Of a stretch of DNA of 13,335 nucleotides, positions 1-8,600 are shown one piece after another (position 1 is the stretch's first letter; each line of letters begins with the position of its first letter). The notes below the pieces were generated by a model. The model saw nothing but the letters and a program-made list of their open reading frames with translations, was not told the DNA's origin and did not search any database. The DNA is taken from NCBI GenBank assembly GCA_937906165.1, contig CALCYA010000070.1:1-13335 (forward strand). The letters run 5' to 3'. Source of the stretch: an uncultured Bacteroidales bacterium (GTDB lineage: Bacteria > Bacteroidota > Bacteroidia > Bacteroidales > Bacteroidaceae). The translations under genes were made by a program, and so were the position numbers.

Positions 1-26
1 GATTTTTCCGTGTGCCGGGCTTTTTG

Positions 27-49
27 GTCCTTTTGGGCGCCAAAAGGAC
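27..49. repeat. Perfect short inverted repeat (hairpin) near the window edge
   Basis: Two perfectly complementary 10-base arms (GTCCTTTTGG and CCAAAAGGAC) flank a 3-base GCG loop. Neither side is followed by a clean T-run, so it does not read as an ordinary intrinsic terminator. The preceding bases (a GC-rich stretch running into five Ts at 21-25) could be the tail of a terminator whose left arm lies outside the window. It could be a repeated intergenic hairpin or an RNA structure at a transcript end. The inverted repeat itself is certain; its function is not. Confidence 0.6.
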
Positions 50-212
50 ATGATAGAGCGACAGCAGGAAAAATATATGACAACAGATTAAGGGTAAGTT
101 GTATAAAAGAATATAATAGATTGTTTAATGTTTTGTCTGTGTTAAAAAGATATTCCCCCTAGAATTTGCAGGTGAGCCAGAGCCTAACAATCATTGGCAC
201 CTTAACAACAAC

Positions 213-234
213 GCCAGGGCACGATGACCCTGGC
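213..234 (-). terminator. Probable terminator downstream of ald
   Basis: A perfect 7-bp stem (GCCAGGG/CCCTGGC) with an 8-base loop lies about 30 bases past the ald stop codon. On the minus strand it is followed by GTTGTTGTT, which is T-rich but not a solid T-run. On the plus strand it is followed by CTTTATTTATTT, so it may work in both directions. Position and stem support a terminator for ald; the weak T-tract lowers certainty. Confidence 0.55.
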
Positions 235-266
235 CTTTATTTATTTCCTTTAAAACAAGCCTGTTG

Positions 267-1373
267 TTACAGCACCAATTCCTCGAAAGGCAAGCCCCAG
301 GCTTCGGCAACTTCCTTGTAAACAACCTTGCCTTCGACGACGTTGAGGCCCCTGCGGAGTTCCTCATTGTCGGCACATGCCTTGCGCCAGCCTTTATTGG
401 CAAGCTGCAATGCATAGGGCAATGTGGCATTGGTGAGTGCAAGAGTTGAGGTATAAGGCACTGCACCCGGGATATTCGCAACGCAATAATGCAGGATGCC
501 GTCGACATAATACGTGGGCTCCTGATGGGTTGTAGGATGTGAGGTCTCGAAGCAGCCACCCTGGTCAATGGCGACATCCACAAGCACCGTTCCCGGTTCC
601 ATGAGTGCCAACATATCGCGTGTAACAAGTTTAGGGGCCTTTGCACCGGGAATAAGTACAGAGCCCACTACAAGGTCGGCGCTCTTGAGTTCCTCACGGA
701 TATTGTACTCGGAAGACATGAGTGTCTTCACATTCTTGGGCATCACATCGGCAAGATAGGCAAGGCGAGGCAATGACACATCGCATATCGTCACATCCGC
801 CCCCATGCCTGCGGCTGTTCGTGCTGCGGCTGTTCCCACAACTCCACCTCCTATGACAAGCACCTTGGCAGGCTTTACACCGGGCACGCCACCCATGAGC
901 TTGCCCTTGCCGCCACGCGGGCGCTCAAGGAAGTAACAGCCCTCCTGTGTTGCCATGCGGCCGGCGACCTCGGACATGGGGATAAGCAGCGGCAACGAAC
1001 GGTCCTTGCGCTCTACCGTCTCATAGGCACAGCACACGGCACCACTCTCAATCATAGCCTTGGTAAGCGGTTCGCTCGAAGCAAAATGGAAGTAGGTGAA
1101 CACCAACTGCCCTTTGCGCACGAGTTTGTACTCGCACTCGATGGGCTCTTTAACCTTTACAATCATATCGGCGGAGGCATACACCTCCTCTATTGTGGGG
1201 AGTATCTTTGCTCCTGCGGCGGTATATGCATCGTCGCTGAATCCGCTGTTCACACCTGCAGTAGCCTGCACATATACAACGTGACCGTTCTTGGTCATCT
1301 CCTGAACACCTGAAGGCGTCATTCCGACGCGGTTCTCATTGTTCTTGATCTCTTTGGGAACACCGATAATCAT
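267..1373 (-). CDS. ald: Alanine dehydrogenase (NAD-dependent)
   Basis: This gene encodes alanine dehydrogenase (EC 1.4.1.1), a cytoplasmic enzyme that interconverts L-alanine with pyruvate and ammonia using NAD. The protein has 368 residues, close to the usual length of about 370, and begins MIIGVPKEIK, the classic family N-terminus. Residues that the known structures place in the active site are present at the expected positions: Arg15, Lys75, His96 and Asp270. The Rossmann nucleotide-binding loop GGGVVG lies at 175-180, and Asp198 ends the following strand, as expected for NAD rather than NADP preference. No signal peptide or membrane segment is seen. The gene stands alone: a hairpin follows it at 213-234 and 425 non-coding bases separate it from the operon upstream. 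No convincing TAnnTTTG promoter was found in front of it. Within the related pyridine-nucleotide transhydrogenase alpha subunit/alanine dehydrogenase superfamily, the length and catalytic set favour alanine dehydrogenase. Confidence 0.96.
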   Translation of the reverse strand: MIIGVPKEIKNNENRVGMTPSGVQEMTKNGHVVYVQATAGVNSGFSDDAYTAAGAKILPTIEEVYASADMIVKVKEPIECEYKLVRKGQLVFTYFHFASSEPLTKAMIESGAVCCAYETVERKDRSLPLLIPMSEVAGRMATQEGCYFLERPRGGKGKLMGGVPGVKPAKVLVIGGGVVGTAAARTAAGMGADVTICDVSLPRLAYLADVMPKNVKTLMSSEYNIREELKSADLVVGSVLIPGAKAPKLVTRDMLALMEPGTVLVDVAIDQGGCFETSHPTTHQEPTYYVDGILHYCVANIPGAVPYTSTLALTNATLPYALQLANKGWRKACADNEELRRGLNVVEGKVVYKEVAEAWGLPFEELVL

Positions 1374-1437
1374 AGTTGTAAAGTTTAAATGTTATTGTAA
1401 TTGTTTTTTACCTTACTGCCATTCGTGGTCAGTCAAG

Positions 1438-1463
1438 AGATTCTTCACTACGTTCAGAATGAC
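1438..1463. repeat. Repeat-like intergenic element (AGATTCTTC...CAGAATGAC)
   Basis: The stretch starts AGATTCTTCACTACG and ends TTCAGAATGAC, with ATTCT/AGAAT as complementary ends around an imperfect stem. From memory it resembles a small dispersed intergenic element seen many times in gut Bacteroidales and other genomes, in which a GAATCT-like end and a GTCATTCTGA-like end flank a variable core. Only one copy lies in this window, so its repetitive nature is recollection, not something shown here. Confidence 0.4.
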
Positions 1464-1657
1464 AATACAGGTAGTTAAAACGGACAATCTCTTTACAGAG
1501 AGTGAAAGTAGAGAATAAATGCAAGAAATAAAAGAATTGTTCCTTAAAAAAATTAAAAAAGATAGCTAAAGGAGTTATGATTAATAATGTAAATACGTAG
1601 TCAACATAAAAACAGTGGCTGACACACTCTCTCTATTATCATAGTCTATACCTTAAC

Positions 1658-1712
1658 ATATTCGCACTGAAAAAACAGTTGTATCGGGCGACTGTTTTTT
1701 CAGTGCGAATAT
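1658..1712. terminator. Perfect 22-bp-arm hairpin with paired A6/T6 tracts, possible bidirectional terminator
   Basis: The left arm (1658-1679) and right arm (1691-1712) are exact reverse complements over 22 bases, around an 11-base loop. Each arm contains a run of six A or T, so the inner part reads A-tract, short ACAGT/ACTGT stem, T-tract, as in bidirectional intrinsic terminators. A further 12 paired bases lie outside the tracts. It sits 87 bases past the last gene of the susC operon, where a second-chance terminator is plausible. The length and perfection of the stem are also compatible with a small mobile or repeated palindrome; no flanking target duplication was seen. Confidence 0.55.
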
Positions 1713-1732
1713 AGAAATATATTTCACTATGC

Positions 1733-1793
1733 AAAAAGAAGCGCTGACTAATTTTATAGGAATCACACAGGAATCCGCTTTTTAGTCACTTCT
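1733..1793 (-). terminator. Probable terminator of the susC operon
   Basis: Read on the minus strand, a 12-base arm AGAAGTGACTAA begins 6 bases after the stop codon of the last operon gene. It pairs with an arm at 1737-1751 carrying a 3-base bulge (GCG on the minus strand), and five Ts follow. The loop is long (30 bases) and contains two copies of AGGAATC (plus strand 1758-1764 and 1769-1775). Position and T-run fit an intrinsic terminator; bulge and loop length make it imperfect. Confidence 0.5.
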
Positions 1794-1798
1794 CACTT

Positions 1799-3304
1799 TT
1801 ATCTTTTCTTATAGAACATCTTTACAGGCTCATAACATACATTGTCATATTTCTCGAGCACTGTACCCTTATCGGTGTCGAACACCCACACGCTGCCGTT
1901 CAGGCCTTCCTGGTCGGGCTCATAGAATGCAACGTATGTCTTCAGGTGGTCGGCACTTATTTCAAATGCCGTTATTATTGCACTGTCGCTACCCACTGTA
2001 AGGAGCGTGGGGGCGGTTGCCAGACCAGCGAGGTTGGTGTTGTAGTTCCAACGGCGCACCTTGTTGCCGTCGGCAAACAGCAACGAATAGAATGTCTTGT
2101 TAGCCACACAGGGTGTTGTAACCTTGAACGGGCTGTTTGCAAGAGCACCCTGAGTAGTGTTCGCGGTGGTGAAGGTAGGCTTCATTTCAACATAGTCATA
2201 GCCCCAAAAGTCGGTATACATAACTTCACTGCGCGTAATCGGGGTATTCGCGAGATTGGAGATTACAAGGAACTCCTGACGGTCACCGGCAGTTGTCTTC
2301 TGGGCCTGTGTCATCTCGATCTTTGCCATTGCCACGAGGTCGCGGTTGTTGAAGTAGTTCTTGTTCTTGAAGAGCGAGTCGCTTGCCATAAGATGATACT
2401 CGGTACTGCAATAATAGGGGCCATAGCCGTTGTATATCTGAGCAAGAGCCTTGTTCTCCTGGTCCCACAGAAGTATATCGTAGCCGCTACCGCTGTTCAC
2501 GATACACTTCTGCGCATAGGTGGACTGCAGCTTGCGTGGCTTTGCCACTGCCGACTCTGTTGTCGAGAACTCATATACCTTGCCGTTCTCGCAGATGATG
2601 GGATACGATGTACCGGAATAACCGGTAGCAGGAATACCAAGGATTGTGGGCTTGAAGTCATCGTACTCGGGCACAGTGAACATATTCTCCACAACAAGTG
2701 TCTTCTCGTTGAGGTAATAGATTGTAGGCAGGTCGCCACGCTCACCCCCACCCTGACAGGCAACAATAAGGTTTCCGCTGCACTGTACCACATCGGCAGC
2801 ACCGGCAGCAAAGAGCATATCGGGATTGTTCACCGCAAAGCAGTCACCGGTGGTGAAGGATGCCTCCTCGCCCTCAACAGGCTTCTGCATGAAAGAGAGC
2901 ATTGAGTTGCCCTGCGCATCCCTGCTGAGCAGTGTTATACCTTCCTCGTAAGGGGAGTTCACGAACACCACGAATGGGAAGAAGCTCTTGCCGTCCTCGT
3001 TCTCTACAATAAGACGGCAGTTGTACTTGCCCAAAGCTGTACCCACAAAGTTGAAGGCCTCATCGTTGGAGTAAGGCGCAAGGTTTATCTCCCAGGTATA
3101 TGTGAGCGGTTTCTCCTTGTTGCTCTGCGTAACCACGGGGGTGATGACAAGAGTCTCGTTCTTGTCGATATTGTATATGCTGTCGATACCCGACTCTATC
3201 GTTATGTGCGAGAGCGGACGTGTAGCATCGGTGGTGTCATCGCTGAAGCAGGCCACCATCAATGGAAGCACTGCCAGCATTAAGCACAATTTTAATATTC
3301 TCAT
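1799..3304 (-). CDS. PKD-like family surface lipoprotein, last gene of the susC operon
   Basis: The protein has 501 residues from the chosen start and carries a lipoprotein signal peptide, MRILKLCLMLAVLPLMVAC, with the lipid-bearing Cys at 19 followed by acidic residues (FSDD), as in exported Bacteroidota lipoproteins. Roughly residues 35-115 look like a PKD/Ig-type beta-sandwich (LTYTWEINL, then KYNCRLIVENEDG). The remainder is rich in beta strands and aromatic residues and may form a propeller-like fold, which is inference. This matches the PKD-like lipoproteins commonly encoded behind susC-susD and DUF4843 genes. It starts 31 bases after the DUF4843 stop. An in-frame ATG six codons upstream (3322) is possible, and longer N-terminal extensions overlap the previous gene. 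The purine-rich AAAGGAAAG just before 3304 and the position of the signal peptide favour 3304. It is probably an accessory subunit at the cell surface; its ligand is unknown. Confidence 0.8.
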   Translation of the reverse strand: MRILKLCLMLAVLPLMVACFSDDTTDATRPLSHITIESGIDSIYNIDKNETLVITPVVTQSNKEKPLTYTWEINLAPYSNDEAFNFVGTALGKYNCRLIVENEDGKSFFPFVVFVNSPYEEGITLLSRDAQGNSMLSFMQKPVEGEEASFTTGDCFAVNNPDMLFAAGAADVVQCSGNLIVACQGGGERGDLPTIYYLNEKTLVVENMFTVPEYDDFKPTILGIPATGYSGTSYPIICENGKVYEFSTTESAVAKPRKLQSTYAQKCIVNSGSGYDILLWDQENKALAQIYNGYGPYYCSTEYHLMASDSLFKNKNYFNNRDLVAMAKIEMTQAQKTTAGDRQEFLVISNLANTPITRSEVMYTDFWGYDYVEMKPTFTTANTTQGALANSPFKVTTPCVANKTFYSLLFADGNKVRRWNYNTNLAGLATAPTLLTVGSDSAIITAFEISADHLKTYVAFYEPDQEGLNGSVWVFDTDKGTVLEKYDNVCYEPVKMFYKKR

Positions 3305-3335
3305 ATTCTTTCCTTTATTCATTAAACAAAACCTA

Positions 3336-4163
3336 TCACGACACCACGGCGTACGGGTCGGGGAAATCAAACGGGAAGTCGGGGAACTCGGCCAGTATAC
3401 CCTCCCTGTTGGCTGGGTCATTGAAGAAGTCATACATCTTTGAGTAGATATACTTTACAAAGATTGTACGGTACTGGTAAGGGTCGCCGTAAGGTATGTG
3501 CTCAAGGTTCTCGCCATAGACATCGACCATTTTCCTGTATGTCTCGGGCAGAATCTCCTCCACGGCGTGATAGTACTCGACCATCTTTATGAACTTGAGC
3601 GGATGCCATTCACCGAGGTACCTCTCCTGCCATACCTTCTCGCCGTGCGCATTGTACCACTCGGGCTGGTCCACGGAGTTGTCGAAACGGAACACGCGCA
3701 CCTGACTGAGTGAGTCGAGCGTGGGGGTGAAGAACTCATTCTCGGCAAGCTGCAGACAAAGTTTATAACGGGTGTAGCCTGTAGCATAGCTGCCCTCGAG
3801 TTTGTCGCGGTATACTGTCACCGGTATCACTCCCTGGATAGAATCGGGCATGATGCAGGCGTCACCTATCGTAAAATGCACCCCTTCGACAGCCGTTGTC
3901 GAATCGGGCAGGATGACATAGGCTATGGGACGTTTCTCCTTACTAAGACCACCCATCACCTTTACAGGGATATTGTAGGTATACTCCCTGATTTCGACAG
4001 GAGTAACACCGAACGAATAGTTGAGCGTATCCTTTGTGAAGTAGACACCCGAATGAGAGAGGTCGAATCTCATATAATCCTCGTCGTCGCAGGCTGTAAA
4101 GAACATAATCGACGGGAGTACCAGTGCCATAAAGGCATATCTTGTAATATCTTTAATTCTCAT
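3336..4163 (-). CDS. DUF4843-type lipoprotein, accessory to the SusCD pair
   Basis: This 275-residue protein starts MRIKDITRYAF and has a lipoprotein signal with Cys25 in the context FFTACDDEDY. The acidic run after the cysteine resembles the export signal that sends Bacteroidota lipoproteins to the outer face of the outer membrane. The body is beta-rich at first (phrases such as SGVYFTKDTLNYSFGV and IPVKVMGG), then Trp/Tyr-rich and more helical. It ends in a Pro/Asp/Phe-rich tail (DFPFDFPDPYAVVS). Length, composition and place right behind susD fit the DUF4843 family. It begins 7 bases after the susD stop, so translational coupling is likely. The function is not established; it probably packs on or near the SusCD importer as an extra surface subunit. 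The start at 4163 was chosen because upstream in-frame codons would run into susD and bury the signal peptide. Confidence 0.82.
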   Translation of the reverse strand: MRIKDITRYAFMALVLPSIMFFTACDDEDYMRFDLSHSGVYFTKDTLNYSFGVTPVEIREYTYNIPVKVMGGLSKEKRPIAYVILPDSTTAVEGVHFTIGDACIMPDSIQGVIPVTVYRDKLEGSYATGYTRYKLCLQLAENEFFTPTLDSLSQVRVFRFDNSVDQPEWYNAHGEKVWQERYLGEWHPLKFIKMVEYYHAVEEILPETYRKMVDVYGENLEHIPYGDPYQYRTIFVKYIYSKMYDFFNDPANREGILAEFPDFPFDFPDPYAVVS

Positions 4164-4170
4164 AATTTCA

Positions 4171-5589
4171 TCAGTTTCGGTTCTCGAATTCAACATCAGG
4201 AACGGGGATTGAGTAGATGCCGTCAACAGGCCTGTATGTCTTGCCACCGTCGTGCGAGAGAATCGGCAGGTTCTGACGCTTCATATTGAAGTAGGTCTGT
4301 CCCTCGCCTATCATCTCTTTGTAACGCTCGTCGTTGATAACTTCGATGGTCAATTCCTTCTCATCCTCGAGCGGGTCGAGGCCACGATGCACACGCACGT
4401 CGTTGAAGAGAGCAAGAGCTTTCTCGTAGTCACTATCGAGCAGAGCCTCAGCGGCAATGTAGTACATCTCAGGGATACGTATCATGTTTATACCGAGGAT
4501 AAGGTCGGCAGGACGGTTCGACACCATATTGTTCAGCTCATATATGTCGGTGAGCTTGCACAGACGGTATTTCACATCGTCACCCACACCCGACTCGGAG
4601 AAATAGGCCATTGTGCGGAAATCAAGGCCTGCGGCATCCTTCTCATACAGCTGCATGAAATCACTGCGCAAATCAAGCGAATAGTATGATGTCACCTGCT
4701 GCAGTTTGCCGCTCACGTTGGTGTAGAAACCCGGGAAATATATACCGAAGATAGTCTCCTTACGTGAGAGTACACCGGCAAGGTCGTTCACGACCTCGGT
4801 CTTCTCCTTGAGGGTATACTTTCCGTCATCGATAACCTTGAGTGCATACTCGGCAGCCTTCACGTTGTCACCCATAGTGAGATATACACGTGCCAGGGTA
4901 GCCTGCACCGCGCGGAGGTTGAAGTGTATCTGACGGTCGAGCATAAAGTTACCTGCGCCCTCATGCTCATCCTCGTCGGCAAGAAGAGCCTCGGCCTCAA
5001 GCAGGTCGGCAAGGATGTGCCCGTAGTTCTTTTCAAGAGACTCGAATTCAGGAGTCTTCAGCGAGAACTCTGTTGCATAGGGGATGCCGTCGGCAGCAGG
5101 GTCCACTGTATACTGAGCAGCAAACAGACGCACAAGGTCAAAGTGCATGAAGGCACGCATTCCGAGTGCCTCACCGCGGTAAACGGTATAAGGATACTCT
5201 GCAGCATTGGCCACGAGCGGAGCATCAAGAATGCTGTTCACATTGGAGATATTCTTGTACATCGCAGTCCATACGGCCTCGAAGATACCCTTTACCGAAG
5301 AGTGGCTCCACTGATAACCGCTCATGGCAGTGACACCGGTGCTGCCATAGCACCATAATGTCTGTGAGAGGATTTCCAATGTGGAGAAGTGCAGCTCCTG
5401 TCCGTAGAGTGTCTGCTGGCGCATCTGTGAATAGACGCCGTACATCGCATCCTCGATACCCTCGGCGGTAGAGAGCAGCGGGTCGCGCTTTACCTGTCCT
5501 TCTGGGGTTATGTCAAGGAAGTCGTCGCAAGATGTTGTCGTGAGCACCAAGGCACACATCAGCAATATTATATATTTCATCTTCTTCAT
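4171..5589 (-). CDS. RagB/SusD family substrate-binding lipoprotein
   Basis: The 472-residue protein is the surface lid of a SusCD importer: it captures substrate outside the cell and hands it to the SusC barrel. It begins MKKMKYIILLMCALVLTTTS and then Cys21 followed by DDFLDITPEGQ, the hallmark SusD mature N-terminus. The next part (DAMYGVYSQM, then FEAVWTAMYKNISNVNSIL) corresponds to the helical TPR-like N-terminal region. The C-terminal part (AEALLDSDYEKALALFNDVRVHRGL, split here as AEALLDSDYEKA and LFNDVRVHRGL, then RYKEMIGEGQTYFNMKR) is the RagB/SusD signature region. At 472 residues it is shorter than the original SusD (about 550) but usual for RagB-type members. It starts 13 bases after the susC stop. 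ATG codons at 5595 and 5580 are alternatives; 5589 gives the most natural Lys-rich signal peptide. No ligand can be assigned from sequence. Confidence 0.95.
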   Translation of the reverse strand: MKKMKYIILLMCALVLTTTSCDDFLDITPEGQVKRDPLLSTAEGIEDAMYGVYSQMRQQTLYGQELHFSTLEILSQTLWCYGSTGVTAMSGYQWSHSSVKGIFEAVWTAMYKNISNVNSILDAPLVANAAEYPYTVYRGEALGMRAFMHFDLVRLFAAQYTVDPAADGIPYATEFSLKTPEFESLEKNYGHILADLLEAEALLADEDEHEGAGNFMLDRQIHFNLRAVQATLARVYLTMGDNVKAAEYALKVIDDGKYTLKEKTEVVNDLAGVLSRKETIFGIYFPGFYTNVSGKLQQVTSYYSLDLRSDFMQLYEKDAAGLDFRTMAYFSESGVGDDVKYRLCKLTDIYELNNMVSNRPADLILGINMIRIPEMYYIAAEALLDSDYEKALALFNDVRVHRGLDPLEDEKELTIEVINDERYKEMIGEGQTYFNMKRQNLPILSHDGGKTYRPVDGIYSIPVPDVEFENRN

Positions 5590-5602
5590 AGTCATCAAGT
5601 CA

Positions 5603-8600
5603 TTAGAGTGTAACATTTAGGTAGAACTCAAAGCCCTGGCTGTAGAGGTAGTCTGTTCCGCGCTCAATCTTCACAGTAGAGAGACGCAGGATATCGGTGA
5701 AGTTGACTCCCAGACGCAGGTTGCGCAGATGCATACGCTTGCAGAGCTTGTCGCTGAACTCATAGCTGAAGTTGAGCGAACCGAGCGAGAGGGTATTCTC
5801 CTCCTCGGCAAAGCGGTCGGTCTGCTCGGGACGCGAAGTATCGGCAATATCCTTGTAGATAGCATGGTCACCGGGCTGTTTCCAACGGTCGTTGAATACA
5901 CGCTGGTCGGCATTGTAGTGCGGGTCGGCACCCTCGACCTTTGTCACACGGGTAGTATTGTACACCCATGCGCCCAGACGGAAATTGAAGAGCGCATAGA
6001 GGCTGAAGCCCTTCCAGTAGAGGTTGGTACTGAATGTTCCGGCAAACTCAGGCTCTGTATCACCGATGAGTACCTTGTCGGCCGGGTCATACACGAATGT
6101 ACGCTCACCGTTGCGCTTTATGTATATCTCCTTACCTGTGGCAGGGTCGATACCGCCCGAACGCACCAGTTTGAGCGCTGTCACGCTCTCACCCTCGGCA
6201 TACTGCGGCAGCGGAGTGAGATAGAGGTCGGCATTCTCCTGGTTCTCCTTGTTTATCTCCTCAAGAGCCTTGTCCACCTTTGTAATCTTGTTACGGTTCA
6301 TATAACCGCTTGTAGCCAGACGCCAGTAGAAATCGTTGGTACGGAAAACATAACCGTCGAGCTGATACTCGATACCCTTGTTCTGCAACTCGCCCAGGTT
6401 GGACTTTGCAGTTGTGACACCCGTTGAAGGAGCCTTGGCCTTGTCGAGGAGCAGGTCGGTTGTGTTGCGTATATAAGCATCGACAACAAGGTTGAGGCGA
6501 CGGTCGAACATACTCAGGTCGATACCCACATTGTAGTTCATGGTACGCTCCCAAGTGAGGTCCACATTACCTATGGTAACAGGTATAGCACCAATGCCGT
6601 TCTTATACTCATAATCGTTCAGATACTGGTACATTGTCATTGCCTGGAACGGGCTGAAACTTACCTTACCTGTGTAACCCATGCTACCGCGCAACTTGAA
6701 GATATCGAAGTTCTTCTTCACACGCTTCATGAAAGGCTCGTTCATTATGTTCCAACCGAGACCGCCCGACCAGAAATGTCCGAAACGGTTGTTCTCGCCG
6801 AACTGCGAAGAACCGGTCATACGCCAGGTAGCATCCATGAAGTAACGGTTACGCCATGAGAGGTTGCCTGTAGTGAAGAGACCGACATCGGCAGTCTCGG
6901 CCTGTGTACCGTAAGGCTTGCTGTCTGTGGGATAACCCGCAGCATTGCCGATATACGAGAGGTGGTCGTTGTAGAAACCTATTGCCTGGGTAGTCTCGCT
7001 ACTGCTCTGCGCGTGGTTGATTTCCCAACCGGCAGAGAGGCTCACAAGCGACTCGTCCTTGAAGAACTTGTTGAATGTACCCACGATGTTGGCATTGTAG
7101 CTTGTGCCCTTTGTCGTACCCTTTGTATACTGGCCCTTCTTGCTGAGGTCGGTGACATACTTGTAGTTGAGTGACTTCGGTGAGGTAAAGATGTCGCTGC
7201 TTCCCATCTCGCTCGAGATATTGAAGTGACCGGTCAGCAGGAACATCTTGCTTATATCCCATCGGAAGTCGGTACTGTTGGTGAGAGTGCGCTCGCCGCT
7301 CTTTGAGAAACTGCCCAAAGAGGCCTCGTACAATGGGTTGTCGGCATCCCATGAGAGGTTTGTGTTGGGAGTACCGTCCTCATTGTACATCCTGTCATAA
7401 GGATTCATGCGCACATACTGCGAGAACGAGCCGTAAGGCGAGTTCTTCACAGCAATCTCCTGATAGGTAGTACGGTTAGAGATTGTAACGGAACCCACGA
7501 AATAGTCGAGTTTGAAACCGATGCTGTGGCGCTTGCGGTAGTCATCCTTCATAACACCCTTTGTATCACCGTAACGGCCTGTAAGCTCATAGCGCAGGTT
7601 GGATGCACCGCCATATACACGCAGGGAGTGGTCCTGCGAGAAGGCTGTGCGTGCAGGCTGCGAGAGCCAGTCACTGTTCTGCCCTGCCGCAATCAGCTTG
7701 TAACGCTGGTTGTATAGCTCGTCATACTCATACTGCAACGGAAGACCTGTCACAGAGTTTATCGCTCCCTTGGCATCGTAAAGACCTGCCAGACGCTCAT
7801 ACTCGAGTTTCTCACGGGCATTCAGCACATCATAGTCGCCCAACATGGGGAACTGCACATTGCCCGTAAAGTTATACTGCACGCGCAGAGTGCTCTCAAG
7901 GATTGGTTTACGGGTAATCACAATGACACCGTTTGCAGCCTTTGAGCCGTAGAGTGCCGTTGCCGAAGCATCCTTGAGCACGGTTATCTTCTCAATCTCG
8001 TTTATGTCAAGGTCATAAAGGTCCTGCATTGTAATCTCTGTACCATCGAGAATTATTGTAGGCTGGTTCACCTGCTGACCGCTGTTCGAGAACGAACTCA
8101 TACCACGCAACACAAGTTCCGGAGTGTGGTTTGGGTTAGAGCCCTGGCTGGTGTTCTGCACCATTGCCATACCCGGAGTAAGAGCGGAAATAGCAGTAAT
8201 GAGGTTTGTTCCAGAGACCTGTTTCAGTTCAAGACCTGACATTTCGGTAACAGAACCGGTAAAAGTCTCCTTGTTCTTTGAGACAAAGCCGGTTACCACA
8301 ACATCACTGAGTGCGCTTGCATCCTCGGCAAGTTCAACACGCAGATTCTCCATAGCCTTGCCGTTTGACGGCATCTTGACAGTCTTGTATCCTAAAAAAG
8401 ATATCTGCAACTCAAAGACACTCACTGGAGAGACAATCCTGAACCAGCCATCGGCACCGGTAGAGGTTCCGGTAACGAGTTTTCCGTCAGCCCATACTGC
8501 CACATTGGCACCTATAACAGGTTCACCTGTTGCCTTGTCGATGACAGCACCCGAGACTACAGTCTTTCCATCAGGAGCTATGCTGACAGGATTCTCTGCA

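Larger units (their letters stand above)
1374..1798. other. 425-base intergenic stretch without a supported gene
   Basis: This gap lies between ald and the end of the susC operon, both on the minus strand. It holds a repeat-like element (1438-1463), a long perfect hairpin (1658-1712) and a terminator-like hairpin (1733-1793). The middle part (about 1500-1650) is A+T-rich with no supported coding sequence. The ald promoter must lie on the ald side of this gap, but no clear match to the Bacteroides promoter consensus was seen. Confidence 0.7.

Noticed and set aside
27..49. Hairpin considered as an intrinsic terminator
   Set aside because: No T-run follows on either strand, so it is listed only as an inverted repeat.
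1374..1440. Search for the ald promoter
   Set aside because: Partial matches such as TAAACTTTA are present on the minus strand, but none fits TTTG-N19-TAnnTTTG well enough to report.
1519..1569. Sixteen-codon plus-strand reading frame rich in Lys (MQEIKELFLKKIKKDS)
   Set aside because: It is very short, lies in an A+T-rich gap and has no convincing ribosome-binding site or neighbour. A chance frame is more likely.
1946..2905. Long plus-strand open frame of 319 codons opposite the PKD-like lipoprotein gene
   Set aside because: It is antisense to a gene with a clear lipoprotein signal and recognised domain, and its composition (many Cys, His and Val) is typical of a mirror frame. No start context or family resemblance was seen.
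5729..6427. Plus-strand open frame of 232 codons opposite the susC barrel region
   Set aside because: It is a shadow frame of susC with no signal, motif or start context of its own.
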